NCBI GenBank assembly: GCA_018398815.1
Contig: CM031596.1
Coordinates: 66,433,442 to 66,497,441, forward strand
Direction: 5' to 3'
Length of the DNA stretch: 64,000 nt
Source: Conus ventricosus
Taxonomy: Eukaryota > Mollusca > Gastropoda > Neogastropoda > Conidae
In this document: positions 21,890 through 34,230 of the stretch, piece after piece
Layout: each line of letters opens with the position of its first letter
Numbering within the stretch: the first letter of the stretch is position 1
Notes under the pieces: model-generated
What the model saw: only the letters and a program-made list of their open reading frames with translations
Database searches by the model: none
What the model was told of the DNA's origin: nothing
Program-made: the position numbers and the translations under genes

Positions 21890-24215
21890 GTAAACTAATA
21901 ATCGCAAACAATCGCATCGTATTGTACACATACCAGTTTTTCAATTAAAGAAGTCTCAGTTTGCTTTCAGACATCCGTAGATTCAAAACTACATTATAAC
22001 ATAGATTTTCAGCATTCTTGTCATGGTTAAAAGCCTGCTAAAGCATAAACTTAATCAACAGTTAAGCGGGACGAAATGGCTGGCAGATTGATGACACAGG
22101 AATCAGTTTTAACGCTCTGGCAGATGCTGCATGGATATCAGCAACAGTTTTTTCAAACACACGTGTTCATCTACCTACTTTAATCAGAATACACTTAATT
22201 TTTTAAATTAATGATAGGCCAGCTAACCACAAAGGGCCTTCTCTGGACTGTCACTGTTCAGGAAACAGTAGTCCTTCCCTAATTAAAAGAAAAAGGACAA
22301 CAATAATAAAAGATAAAGTAACATGAATATGTCAATCATAATGGACTACTGATTTCCACAATAGATCTGATGAGCAGGCCATGCTTATTAAAGTGCCGGA
22401 CATTCCCCTCAATTTTTTGCCCACAGTTTACAAAATGAAATAAAGATTAATGAAAAATATCTGAATGCAAAAATGATGACAACAACATAGGGCCAAAAGA
22501 TACTCATGAAAAGACCATAAGGGGTGACATTGCAGAATGGATAGCTAGTGTCCATTCTAAACTGTATGTGTATTTTCACAACCAAGTTGTCAAGATTACA
22601 ACCAAAATGCTGGCATGCTACAACTTCTACAAGAGAAAAATATGTAAAGATTAGCTGGAACAAAGGTGAGTACCCACTCACAAAGGAAAAAAGACAATAG
22701 ATGACAGTAGGCAGGTGCACACACACACACAGGCAAAATCAGAGAAATTGACTGAAAAGATGAAATTACAAGCATATCAGTTTATCACTCTGCTTACATT
22801 ATTTTCACACATAACAAACCTGTACCACAACTAATAAGGAAACCCTCAGTTCAACTGAGTACACTTGTTTTCATTTATGGGATTCTGTTGGATTGGAAAA
22901 CAATAATCATATCCTTTCTTTTGGTTAGTTTTTTTCTTACTAAAGAAAGAAGGAAAGTTTAAAAAAAAGAAGACTTTTCCCCTATTACATCATGAAATTG
23001 TTAGTTCTTACCCAAGTGCATCCTGCTTTAATTTGGAAAAAAAGAAACTCTCAATTAAGGTCTCTCTCTCTTAGTTATAGAGTGATGTGAGCAGAATCAT
23101 ACAAGTCCTAAAAGTTTGTTCTGTTTTGTTTATTTGTTTTTTAAAACGTGAAGCCTGTAAATTTCTTTAAGTTCTTTGCCCCATGAGTAGTGTTCGTCCC
23201 AGCCTGCTCATTTTAGACACCTTGTACACAGTCGCTCCAACGCTTGTCCAGTTGCAGCCCCAGTGGTCCACAAAGAGCAATCACCATCAGGCCTTCACAG
23301 GCCATCCCATCAACAGAGGCACTGCACTGTTGTTCAGCCACTTCAGAAGTGTTCAGTGGTGCCTGTTCTGATCCTACATACACAAGACACCACCTACTAC
23401 GCCCCCTTATGACCAAAATAATTTCTACGTCACAGAGACATTTGTCAGTGAATGTCTAACCCCAAGAAGGTGCCACCATGTCCACAAATGACAGTTTCCA
23501 TCAATTCTCTGATCGAAATGACTCGACATGAAGAGGAAATAGAAGCTGAGGTAATCACAAAAACAGAGCATCTGTTCTTTTTTTCTCTTCTACTAACTGT
23601 AAGTGTTGATGGGAAGGTGAAGAGGCAGCTGGGGAGTTCCATTCTGGTCTGAGACTGCATAGGAGGGCTGTAATCTAGTCTTTCATTTCTTTCAGTTTAA
23701 CATCCCCAAATCAATCACATTCCTTTCTTTATACTGGCCGGTGATTCTGATGCCTGTGGTGTTGGTTATGAAGTTTGAGACTCTCAAGATGGGTCCACTG
23801 AGTGGATAATACTTGACACTGTGTGGTTCCAGTCTTTTTACTTACTGTGCAGCACACTTGACACTAGACCAGCGACAAACGCTCAACCTCCCAGAATACA
23901 ATGCCAACTGTTAAACCATGGCCACTGGTAGAATCATACACTGGTTTGAGTAAAGAATATTTAAGATGATAACACTAGAATACTCGAATACAGACCTTTT
24001 TTCCTTCATTGTTTAACTCTTAAGCAGGTAAAAAAAATAACCTTAAAAGAGCAAACTAAAAATCAATCACATCAGTGTTACTATTAGATGTAAAGTCATT
24101 ATTTGAGAAAGAAATAGTTTCCTTTAAGGTATGTTGCTGTTAACTGCATCTCTAGGCCCAGAGCATAATCATTATTGTTCCAACAACAAAAGATAGGAGA
24201 TGGGAGGTGGAGAAG
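21890..24215. other. AT-rich stretch, no supported gene
   Basis: Segment 23180-23660 stands out: both strands stay open over much of it. On the plus strand ATG at 23452 opens MSNPKKVPPCPQMTVSINSL and reaches EEEIEAE directly before GTAATC at 23552, an acceptable donor. The start context is poor and no neighbouring exon was found, so it is left as a weak candidate. The rest is AT-rich. Confidence 0.3.
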
Positions 24216-24221
24216 TGGGGG

Positions 24222-24222
<1 letters not shown>

Positions 24223-24291
<69 letters not shown>
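24223..24291. repeat. (TG)n microsatellite
   Basis: About 34 uninterrupted TG units, followed by a G-rich segment (24300-24365). Confidence 0.97.
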
Positions 24292-24293
<2 letters not shown>

Positions 24294-24299
24294 CTGTGA

Positions 24300-26040
24300 C
24301 TATAGGGTTGTGGGTGGTGGTATGGAAAGAGGCCAGTGGGGAAGGGGACAGGGAGGGAAGGGGAAGATGATAGTAACTCTAAATGTGACTTATTATGATC
24401 ATATGAGATAGTTTTCCGGCATATGTTTAATTTCTTTTCAACACTCCCACGTTGGTGTATTCCACACTTCCTGTGAATGCGATATAACATGTTCACTTTG
24501 TCTGATATTGATAAATTTGGATTCACTCTTTCACTACAACAACATTTTAACAAATATGGCTGCGGGTGAAAAGTTAATTGAATGATGTAAATGCAATCTG
24601 TACCCTACAGTAATTTTTTTTTCTTTCTTTTATTTTTCTTCTTTCCTCTCTTTTTTTGTTGAATAGGGACAAGACTGAAATTACCACAAGCACACATATG
24701 CCCTCCCCATTCCCTCATCCCTACTCCCCTTCCCATTCTTCCACAGATAAAATCAATACAAAGAGAGAGAAAGATTGGTGCCTACTCAGATATTGTCCTA
24801 TGTGTTCTTTGTATTAAATGAACAGCTTTACACTTGTTCTTTTATTTTTCAACCATGTTAGCAAATCATCCAGATGCTTTGTCAATTTTACTCACACAAC
24901 CTTTTTCTCTTCCACTGCCAACATGGTCAAACGCAAACCGCAAGACAATGGAACCTCTCATCAGCAACCTCAGAATCCATTAAATTTTGGTCAATAATTA
25001 AAATGTTTAAATGGGATACAATTTTTGAGAGGTCTGACTAGTACAGATAAAGAAAAGTTTTATGGGAGGAAAAAGGCGTCTTTCCAAAGTCTTTACTGTG
25101 AGCTTTCACTGCATTACTGCCTTTTTTCATAATGGGTGGAAACTGTTACTGAGCTTATACATTATATATCATTGTCTAATCTGAAAATACAATTACAGTG
25201 TTGCAAACATCATACAAATACAATTCTCTCTTCTCTTTTTGTTCCTCGAGTACAATTTCAATGTTGACAGCTGGCTAGACTTACACACATTTACGATTTT
25301 TAATCCCACCATCAAGTCCCATCTGAGAGACCAGGAAAGGCCTGAAATCTGCACAGCTATTTACTCTAAAAGAGAAAACTTCTTCCATTCTGGCTATCTT
25401 GAGTGCGCATCAAAGCCTGGACCTTGAAACAAGAGTGAGAATACTTTCTACTAGTTTATAACCATGCCTCCTTATACAATTCACGGAACTAAGTGATGGG
25501 AGCTACTACAGAATGCCCCCTACCTCCACCCCAAGTTCAGTCTAACCCATATGGACTGACCGTTCTGTACCAATTCTTTAATAACAAAACAAAACAAGCA
25601 TTCAACATTCCATTCTTCATTTCATAAAACACACGAGTCACAATTTACTATGGTTTTATATATATACATGTGTGTGTACATATACATACTGTATCATAAA
25701 AAGGAGTGTGAATACATTTGAATGAAATTTAAAGGAGAAGGGTCATTGTCTATTTCTGTCACAGTGAGATAGTTTTTAACAGAAGTATATGTTACAACAT
25801 GTGCTTGCGTGCAAACATTCCCTTGTGTGAGTTTTCCAAAGTTGATTAGGCCTAGGCTACATTGTTGATTTGTATCCTTATCAGCTGTTTTTGTGACTTT
25901 TGTATCCTCAGCAAACTCTAAGTAGTATATCATGGTCAAACATCATAGTGAAAACCTTTTTCTAGGCTAAACTTTCAAAAACACGTCAACAAACGCAAAC
26001 AAAAAAAGCTGAATACAACAGTCTAACATTAGCAGAGTAC
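24300..26040. other. AT-rich stretch, no supported gene
   Basis: At 25257-25427 a plus-strand frame follows a pyrimidine tract ending in AG (CTTTTTGTTCCTCGAG) and reads YNFNVDSWLDLHTFTIFNPT to a TGA after KPGP. It could be a terminal exon, but no polyadenylation signal close by or upstream exon supports it. Short TATATA/TGTGTA runs occur at 25655-25690. Confidence 0.3.
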
Positions 26041-26048
26041 AGGTGTAC

Positions 26049-26200
26049 CGACCACTCTTAGGGGCCTGCCAGGTGGCATCATTCTCACAGGCGTCCACAT
26101 CAACAAACTCTTTTCGTCCTCTCCACAAGTCCGTGGACTGTCCCTCCCCACATGCAGGCAAAGAGGCCGGATCCACCCCTATCTCATCCACCACAACGGA
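26049..26200 (-). CDS. Possible internal exon, unrecognised acidic segment
   Basis: On the minus strand a pyrimidine tract TTCTCTTGTTGCGAG precedes 26200, and a GTACAC donor would follow 26049, giving 152 nt. The frame reads SVVVDEIGVDPASLPACGEG, QSTDLWRGRKEFVDVDAC and ENDATWQAPKSGR, a natural-looking acidic composition. The frame stays open beyond both proposed sites, so the boundaries are uncertain, and both splice sites are weak. It lies in a CpG-containing segment and would be on the same strand as the 7.5 kb, 43 kb and 48 kb exons; joining them would be speculation. Confidence 0.3.
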
Positions 26201-26379
26201 CTCGCAACAAGAGAACCGTGGCCGCCCTCTTCAACTTAGATCTGTCCCAACCATCCACTCTTCTACACTTCGCATCGGTCATTCTCTGCCATTACCACCA
26301 CTACATACATGTTCGGCATGGCCTATGAGCCACTGACAGTACAATGGAAGCCAATTAGTACAGTGAACCCGCACCAGCG

Positions 26380-27635
26380 TTCAGCCGCGGCCACATGTTG
26401 CACATTAAAATACACACACACACACACAGAGTTGAGCCAGTGTTCTATCCCCAGCTGCTGATGCGCGTGTCACAGACATGGATACTGTAGCCTAATTGTA
26501 AAACGCCCCATCTCGCTCACCCCGGCCCGTGTGTGTTATTTCCTATAATTGGCTGCTCCCCTAAACGTAGCTGCTTTACTTGTGAACATCATAGCCACTG
26601 GCTCTCCGCATCGCCCAGCCCAGCCTGTGTGACTGTTATAGAGATGAGGCTGAAAGCAGACACCGAAAAAACAACACAACCAACATCACAATACATCCTA
26701 CCAGGGGTTTGGCGGCTATTGGCGCAGGCCACATCATCCTGGGCTGTCGGCAACGTAATTCTACAGGTGAACAGTTAACTTTTCTGCGGTCACCACCAAA
26801 CTTTTTTTTTCCCACACAAGTAGTAGACAGGTTCACAAAATGGCCGAATCAAATCGTGTTAGCTGCTGTGTAAGTATCACTATGCTACTTGGCCTGGTAG
26901 CTCTACACTAGCATGAGAGGGGTGAGTAAGGTCTGAGAGAGGCACTCTGGAATCTGGTTGGCTTACAAGGATGGGAAGGGGTGAGGGGTGGGGGGGGGAG
27001 TTTGCAGGATTCTGGTTGGCGGACGCCAAGTTTGGGTGAGCCTTGAAGCCCCTATTCTTTGAAACCCGAGAAGGGCGCAGGCAATTTCCAGCACGCCATT
27101 CTCTCTCGCAGCGTGAAGCCTGCCAGGAAGCTACCTTTGATCATTTCTTCAAGGAAAGTTCATTTCATTAACCTGTAAAAAGATGTCCTGGGACAGCATG
27201 TTTACATTACACACACTGGCCCCTAATGGACGCTATGGCCGGTTTAATGCCAACATCCAACAACTTCAACCCCTCAGCTTCCTTGGGGAAAATGAAGTCT
27301 TGACAACAGCGAAATACTAGACTCTATCTTTACCCGATTAAATAAAATATTCATTAAAAACAGAGAAAAAGAAAAAGAAAAAAACAGCTTACGGGATACA
27401 TAGAGCATCATCGCCCCAGTTTACATTTCGATAAAACCACGATGGGCACAGTGCGGAATTCTTATTGCTGGGCCTATGAAGCGGAAAGTAGCAGGGCAGG
27501 GAAGGAGACACTCTGTTATGTCAGATGTGTGAACAACGGTACAGTAATCCTTTCCCCACCCGCTGCCCAACCCTCTTCAAACAGAATTCCTGAAACAGTC
27601 ATTTTGCTGCCCGCCTTTTTTGTTTTTTCTGCCCG
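26380..27635. other. CpG-containing stretch, possible promoter, no supported gene
   Basis: Includes a short CA array (26410-26428), CpG-rich text at 26465-26530 and 27000-27110, a G-rich segment at 26975-27000 and A-rich text at 27360-27385. Open frames here are short and lack splice or start support. Confidence 0.35.
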
Positions 27636-27639
27636 CCCG

Positions 27640-27698
27640 CCCCCCCCCCCCCCCCCCCCCCCTTTTTTTTTTTCTTGGGGTGGGGGGAGGGGGGGGTG
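27640..27698. repeat. C23, T11 and G-rich homopolymer junction
   Basis: C23 at 27640-27662 is followed by T11 and then GGGGTGGGGGGAGGGGGGG. The C run and the following G run can pair to form a hairpin with a T-rich loop. Confidence 0.9.
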
Positions 27699-27939
27699 AA
27701 CACTCATGTTGAAGAAGCGGAAACGAAGAAAGGCTTCTCAACAACAAACAAGAAACTAAATACTTACATGACCTTCAAGTTGCTAATTTGACAAAAACAA
27801 CAAAAATCGGGTAGTATGTTATCTGATATAAATTATATTAATGACTAGCATTCTGTCTATGCAATAAACAGCAACTCAAATTATGTTCAATTCATGACGA
27901 ACGATGGTGGTGACACTACCTCAGCTGTTTGCTTCTCTG

Positions 27940-27940
27940 C

Positions 27941-27971
<31 letters not shown>

Positions 27972-27982
27972 AAAAAAAAAAA
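27940..27982. repeat. C22-A21 homopolymer junction
   Basis: A run of 22 C is joined directly to a run of 21 A. The same C-then-A order occurs at 13291-13339 and 53656-53697. Confidence 0.95.
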
Positions 27983-28339
27983 TGTTTCTCACACTCAGAA
28001 GTCTAAAGACGATTTCAATCGCATTTCACTGGAGCGAAAAGCTGTAAAAGGGAAGCAACTCTTCAATTCCTGCTGAAACGGTACGTTCCCGAGTTATCTT
28101 ACACATTCTGCCCGCGTTTCTACGCTCGCGGTTTCGGTTGCGGGGCGGCTGCGACGGTTTTTCAACAACAACAAAAAAAGAAAGAAAAAAAGCGTGACTG
28201 CTTCCACACCTCCGGATGCGGCCAGGGAAGTGGGAGGGAACCTACGGTACTGAATACTAAAGCACATTTTTGATTATGTGTCTCCTAGATGATAATTTAT
28301 GCTCTGGCTTGCAGTTAGGATGGGGTGGGGGCTGGGGGT

Positions 28340-28582
28340 GGGGGGGGGGGGGGGGGGGGGGACCTCATCCCTGGGATTGTCATAATCTCATGTTGGTCTT
28401 TTTTTTTTTTTCTTTCTTTTGTTGTTGCCAAATGACGTTTCTCACGTCAAGTGTGAACGAGGGCAAGGTCTATGCATGTATGCGAACGAACATTGCAATG
28501 GTGCATGTTGCATTGTATTTCACATTCGTTCGCATTTCTATTTACAAGACCACGGTTGCTTGAGCCTTTCTTTTTTCCCTCT

Positions 28583-28622
<40 letters not shown>
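28340..28622. repeat. G22 and C39 homopolymers 220 bp apart
   Basis: G22 at 28340-28361 and C39 at 28584-28622 are complementary and could form a very stable long-range stem. The sequence between is ordinary and CpG-containing; a short inverted pair (GCGAACGAACATTG / CACATTCGTTCGC) lies at 28481-28532. Confidence 0.85.
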
Positions 28623-28914
28623 TTGCGTTTGCGTTTCCATTTCCTTTTTCTTAGGGCATTTTCGCCAGATTCTCCTTACACAAAAACAAAAACAAAACGG
28701 TAGACTTCATTTAAAAGACGTAAAAACTCATCACTGGGCCCGACTCGTGTGTCTTTTTTGTTTGAACCTCATCCGACTTTCTCCCGAACCCGACTCCCTT
28801 GTGCGCTCTTTACAATGGGAACAAGGGGAGGTTTACATTTACCCACTTCCCTGGATGCAGGTCGGCGGCGGTTTCTGCTGGTGCGCAGTTTGCTGCTCGC
28901 GTTTCTTTGAACAT

Positions 28915-29096
28915 CTCTCTCTCTCTCTCTTCTTTTTCTTTTCTTTCTTTTCTTTTAATTAAAAATCCGAACTCTTCATGTAGCTTTTCGACCACCCACG
29001 GCCGCGTCGCAGACCAGCCTCAGACCAGTTTGTGTGCGAACCCGATTCCCTGCGTCTTCCTTCGGACTTTTCAGAAAAATACGCGTGTGTGTGTGT

Positions 29097-29140
<44 letters not shown>

Positions 29141-29253
29141 TGCGCGCGTTTGCGTGTGTATTTTGATATAAGCTTACATACATATGCCATGCATGCATTC
29201 AAACATATCACACGCACACACACACATACACACACGCGCGCGCGCCCGCACGC

Positions 29254-29335
<82 letters not shown>

Positions 29336-29479
29336 TCACACACACACTGAAAAACAGCAATATTCAGTTCTCCATAAATATTCCTAATGAAATCCCATTT
29401 TTCACATTCCCTCCCCCCTCCCCCGCCACTAACCATCATCACGACCAAATCCCACCTTTCCGCTGGCTCACAGAGAGAG

Positions 29480-29544
<65 letters not shown>

Positions 29545-29560
29545 AGAGGTTCTCAGAGAA
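28915..29560. repeat. Dense microsatellite block: CT, TG, CA and GA arrays
   Basis: CT at 28915-28930, TG at 29082-29137, a CA block at 29208-29348 broken by GCGCGC and TACACA variants, and GA at 29469-29549 with one GGAG break. TG array and CA array are complementary and about 120 bp apart, so a large cruciform is possible. All long frames here are repeat translations. Confidence 0.9.
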
Positions 29561-29654
29561 TCGGCTGCCACTTCTTGCAAATGAAAATGAAAACCGCTGG
29601 TTTAAATATGCATGGCCGTGCTATTCTTCGTTGCTCAGCTCAGGCGACGAACTG

Positions 29655-29717
29655 CCCCCCCCCCCCCCCCCCCTCTCCCCCCATAAAACACCAAACAAAA
29701 AAAGGGGGGGGGGGGGA
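29655..29717. repeat. C18 and G12 homopolymers
   Basis: C18 at about 29656-29673 and a G run at 29705-29716, 30 bp apart and complementary, again giving a potential stem. Confidence 0.85.
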
Positions 29718-29984
29718 TGATGATGAATGGATAGACGTGCAATTGTGTAATGCATTGTCTGGTAAAGAAGTGCCACTAAACCCAAGTCATGCTCACCGAC
29801 CACAATACGCGTATCATGACCCCCAATTAAAAGTTTCCAGTTTCACGGCTGATCACTGTAAGCACCAGACGCCCATAATTATGGGAGCAGACTGGTTCAA
29901 AAAGTCGTAATTATTGTTTTCAAGACAAAGACACTACACAGAACGAAAAACCAAATAAATCCAAACAAAACCAAACCCAGACAC

Positions 29985-30057
29985 AATTACTGTTTTCATG
30001 TGAAGACTAAGAGTGAAAGAAAAACGGTAATAACTTGATATCATGAAAACAGTAATT
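29985..30057. repeat. Perfect 16-bp inverted repeat, with a third partial copy nearby
   Basis: AATTACTGTTTTCATG at 29985-30000 and its exact reverse complement at 30042-30057 are separated by 41 bp. A further direct copy of AATTACTGTTTTCA lies at 30289-30302, and a related AATTATTGTTTTCA near 29910. No open frame is associated. Confidence 0.8.
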
Positions 30058-30768
30058 TTCACGTGAACATTGTGTTCACAAGTGTTTACACTCTTTTGAC
30101 AAGACCAAAGAAAAACGAATGACTCTAGTAGTAAGCTGTGCGCCATGGAAATGGCAACCATTGCCAGTATTTCCGAAATCCGGCAGTCTCCACCTTTGAA
30201 AAGCAGTCCTGGCAGTAACGATGATATCAGTACGCATACCCGTAAGTTTTCACGAGACCTAATCATCTCTTCGCATGAATCACATTCATAATTACTGTTT
30301 TCACAGTGATTCAGGCTCAGGCTGAAGGCTACATGTGCAGTCACCTGGTCGCCATAGGCGATTGCAAGCAATGCACGTGGGGATTTCAAAAACTGAATGG
30401 TCCCTCAGCGAGTCAAAATATCCTGCCTGCATCGAACATTTTCGGGAAAAAAAAATGGCAGTGGTTTAATTTTCATTTGAAATGTGTTGTCGAATCCTCT
30501 ATTCTTACAAGCAGCGCACGAAGCTCCGTGGTACAGTCGAAATAACCGCTGGCTCCACAGAGACAGTCATTTTCACTTTCAGATGTATAGTATTGTAAGC
30601 ATTTAGTCAATGTCAGTCGGCACTCGTTTGCCTGTGAGTTTTCAGTTGCTTTGCCATCGCCATCATTTAATTACCGATGTCATCACTCCAGTACAAAAAC
30701 ATGAAAACACTTTTACAGTCTTCAAAGACACGAATCCTGAGCGTTGTATCAGAACTAGGGAACTCACT

Positions 30769-30781
30769 CACTCACTCTCAC

Positions 30782-30848
<67 letters not shown>
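30769..30848. repeat. Compound (CT)n(CA)n microsatellite
   Basis: CTCACTCACT leads into about 12 CT and then about 22 CA units. Same motif order as the arrays at 15593 and 40 kb. Confidence 0.95.
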
Positions 30849-30969
30849 GATTCCGTCATAATAGTCGTTATCGCTCTGCGCGATGCGAAACCCAGGCTCC
30901 TTAGCCTTGATTATTCGCCGGCTAATCTGTTGGTCGGTTTGCATTTGATGCTTGCAATCATTGTGAGCC

Positions 30970-30972
<3 letters not shown>

Positions 30973-31008
<36 letters not shown>
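30973..31008. repeat. (GA)n microsatellite
   Basis: About 17 GA units ending in GGAGGAG. Confidence 0.95.
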
Positions 31009-31009
<1 letters not shown>

Positions 31010-31665
31010 GAGCGCTTTTATCTCTTTAGTTTCACATTCTGAGCTAGTGAAGAGTGTGGTGGGCTAATTGATAGTGGATAGCAAAATTCCACCACTAACC
31101 CAGCGGGCTGGTAAGAAAAAACACCACCACAACAAAAGCTTTTCTGCATAGCCCTGCCGGCAGCTGAAAACCAAGAAAACGAGCAATCAAGAAACACCAG
31201 TCACGTGACTGAAAACAAAAATTGCTGTCTTGATGTGAAAACGGAAATATCTTTTTGTTTTCTTGACGAAGAACTGCGCAACTTTTCTTCCGACGCACTC
31301 GCAGTTGTTTGTTTCAATTCTCAAGTTTCTTGTGGGTTTTTGTTTGTTTGTTTGTTTGTTTGTTTTTATTCAGCCTGTCCGCCGCCAGACGCGCTGTCCA
31401 CCCAGATGGACCGTGTGCAGCCCAAAGACACTGACAGATAGGCCCCCACAGCCAATCACGAGGAGTCCACATTCACGAGACAAGGATTGATAGTTGTTTC
31501 CACAGCAACCGGAAGTCGTGTTCACCAAATCACCTGACTGGATTATCACGCTGTCCCGGCCGTAAGTTTAAGAGGGAAGAACCAGCCACAACACGCCCAC
31601 ATAAAACCACAGACGTCTCGAGAGGTCCGGACATGAGACTGAATCAGTGCTGTGGTGATGGTGGT

Positions 31666-31718
<53 letters not shown>
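31666..31718. repeat. Poly-G run of 53
   Basis: The longest homopolymer in the window, following GATGGTGGTGG. Such a run can form G-quadruplexes (established property). The assembled length is probably approximate. Confidence 0.95.
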
Positions 31719-31754
31719 CGCATCTTCCAACGAAGTTGCCATAAATTATGCTTT

Positions 31755-31934
31755 CACACACACACACACACATGCACGCGGCGCACACACACATACACAC
31801 ATGCGCCCACACACACACGATGACATACACACGCACGCGCGCGCGCACACACATACACACGCACACACACATACACACGCGAGCACACACACAAAAACTA
31901 AGAGAGAGATTGTGTGTGTGTGTGTGTGTGTGTG

Positions 31935-31972
<38 letters not shown>

Positions 31973-31995
31973 GGGGGGGGGGGGGGGGGGGGGGC
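31755..31995. repeat. CA block, TG block and poly-G
   Basis: An imperfect CA/CG block (31756-31893) is followed by AAAACTAAGAGAGAGAT, TG arrays (31910-31970) and a G run (31973-31994). CA and TG blocks are complementary over roughly 60 bp. Confidence 0.92.
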
Positions 31996-32279
31996 GAAGA
32001 ATTATTGATCATTTTTCTTCTCAAGGGTATTTGATTATGGCAAGAAGGTGCTTTGCTTTCTATTTGGCCCTAGCCTCTTCAGGCACTAATGATAACAACT
32101 ATTCCAATGCAGGAAGAGGATACACGAAGCATCAGTCACCAAAGCAGTATCATCAGCATGGCATGAGGTCGTGAGGAGGAATGAGTAGTGATTCATGAGT
32201 CGGTCGTGTGCAAAAATACCAGATATATCTTTGAATTCAACATTCTTGCTCATAAAAAGCAAGATTTGTTTTCAAGGCA

Positions 32280-32282
<3 letters not shown>

Positions 32283-32337
<55 letters not shown>

Positions 32338-32411
32338 TAACATGCGTTGTTATTACGAAAAAAAGAAAGACATGAAGAAAAAGTCGAAAGCCAAACACAC
32401 ACGAGAGAGAG

Positions 32412-32480
<69 letters not shown>
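32283..32480. repeat. Two (GA)n arrays around a 70-bp spacer
   Basis: GA at 32283-32334 and 32402-32480, the second broken once by GGAG. The spacer is A-rich and unrelated. Confidence 0.95.
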
Positions 32481-32485
<5 letters not shown>

Positions 32486-32559
32486 CGCTTGATTGCTACC
32501 GAATCTGACGCATGCATACTTCAAGCAACACTAAATAAATACCCCCCTCATCCCTGCTA

Positions 32560-32736
32560 ACCCCCCCCCCCCCCCTCCTCCCCTTGCGCACAGTACCAAT
32601 ATGCGTATGGCTCCTTTGGAAAAACAAAACAAAAACTACGAGAAACACACCAACTGGTTCCCCCACTGCCATGAATTGATATACCCAACACCATTCAGCT
32701 CCCCACTCTTTCCCTCCTTCCACCCCCCACCCCCTC

Positions 32737-32780
<44 letters not shown>

Positions 32781-33580
32781 ACATTCCTTAGCGTTGTCAA
32801 TTTTACATAATTTTTCGACGCTCACCTTCACCCCACCCCTCCCATCTCTCTCATTTTCTTCCCTCAGTCATTCTGTCTGGCGTTTTTCTATACCGACACA
32901 ATGAATGATAGTGACACGATGCTCTTGAACCGCCTGAATATTTTTCATCTGCCACCCATACCAGAACAAAAGATACTAGCATTCGCGACACTCCCCGGCA
33001 TATTTCTTAAGCTCACAGGTGTCACGCACATGGCGGACCACATCAGCAATAAAGGCTGAAGACCGCCAAGATCTGGGAGGTTGTCATGTTCGATCCGAAA
33101 CTGCTGCATCATGTCACACCGCACGTGTTGTGAAGTCTCGTCTCCAAACCAGATGACTAAATCCCCCTTCCCTAATAATCTTTATTGGATGTCATGGTCC
33201 TCTGACAGCCTATCAATCAGCCAGCCATCAAAAGCATGGTGGTAAAGCTTAAGCCACTACAGGGAGGGATCAAGCACCAACACTTACACAGACCCACCAT
33301 ATGTCGTAAGACTGAAAATAGTCCTTTTTAGAGTGTAAAACTCAACACCGGTGTGTGCCTGGGAGCAGAATGTTGATCTCTACTACATCGAGATCCTGTG
33401 GCAAGTTTCACCGATTCTCCTAGGAAAAATTGTCCTAAAAGAAAATAAGTGGAATCTAGTTTGTAAGTTTTGAGACTACCCACTGTTTGTTTTTATCATT
33501 TTATGCCTTATGTTTTGAGAGGGTAACTTCATTCCAAACCCTGCTTAAATCTTCTAGGAGATTTATGAATACACGAGGGT
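32560..33580. other. Non-coding stretch with C-rich and CT arrays at its left
   Basis: A C run lies at 32560-32574 and CT arrays at 32735-32780. From 32900 on the sequence is mixed and unique-looking. No exon with splice sites was seen. Confidence 0.4.
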
Positions 33581-33583
33581 TGA

Positions 33584-33633
33584 CTGCCTGAACCCAGTAT
33601 CTCATAGAAAAGAGAGATACTGGGTTCTGGCAG
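33584..33633. repeat. 20-bp hairpin with one mismatch and a 10-nt loop
   Basis: Left arm CTGCCTGAACCCAGTATCTC (33584-33603) and right arm GAGATACTGGGTTCTGGCAG (33614-33633) pair at 19 of 20 positions. Pairing does not extend beyond the arms. It could be a small MITE remnant, an RNA hairpin or chance. The stem is a little short for a typical microRNA precursor. Confidence 0.8.
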
Positions 33634-33639
33634 AAATTT

Positions 33640-34225
33640 TAAAATACTTTAAAGCTAACACGTGTGCTTACACTTTGTGTATTCCAGTACCTAATTACAC
33701 CACGTGAGTGTTTGATTACCTAGAGTTTTTCCTCTGTATCGTTCAGCAGTTTCTTACTGTCTCACACCACCTGTTAAAGTCCGCTCAAAATGTGACTGAA
33801 GGGACTGAAGTGGAGGCAGAAAGATTAAAGGTGACACATTTGTTAGCACCACTTATGCCAGCTGAGCCTCTCATTTTTCTGAAAGTGCAGAGAGCAAGTG
33901 TAACTGTGGGGACTCGACAAGCCGGAGTCCAAGCCACACACCTACAAACCAGGCTCTGTAACCTCCACAGGCCCTGGGATCCATCATCCACTACAACTGG
34001 CCCAGCACAGGAACAAGAATCTATGCTACCGCGAGGCTATGAGGCCAACCTGACTACCCAGCAGGCCTGCCCTTAGACGTGACGTCCACGAACCGAACAG
34101 AGAGATCTGTGCACCTCTCCAACTTCTAAATCAGCCATGTCCTCGTGTACTCCACTGGACTCCAACTTGGATTGATAGCAAGACAATCCCTCCCTTTATC
34201 ATTTTATGATGAGACAAAGTGAGAA
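33640..34225. other. Open but unassigned stretch
   Basis: A plus-strand frame from 33708 to 34074 stays open for 122 codons, with readable text such as VTEGTEVEAERLKVTHLLAP and TRLCNLHRPWDPSSTTTG. It has no good acceptor or donor and no recognised domain. It may be a remnant of a mobile element, given the direct repeats that follow, but no motif supports that. Confidence 0.25.
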
Positions 34226-34230
34226 AACGA

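Noticed and set aside
22409..22726. 105-codon minus-strand frame rich in F, I and V, resembling membrane segments
   Set aside because: AT-rich DNA gives such hydrophobic frames by chance. No start context, splice site or homology was recognised.
23183..23660. Both-strand open region resembling a retroelement fragment
   Set aside because: No diagnostic motif could be named. The splice donor at 23552 is plausible but unsupported, so it was kept only as a note in the surrounding stretch.
29934..30389. 151-codon minus-strand frame
   Set aside because: Spans the inverted repeat at 29985-30057 and has irregular composition, without start context or splice sites.
31757..31900. CRISPR-like regular repeats
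   Set aside because: The periodicity is only CA/CG dinucleotide variation. There are no unique spacers between conserved repeats, and the context is eukaryotic.
33041..33130. Possible tRNA B box (GTTCGATCC)
   Set aside because: No matching A box at tRNA spacing and no cloverleaf pairing around it.
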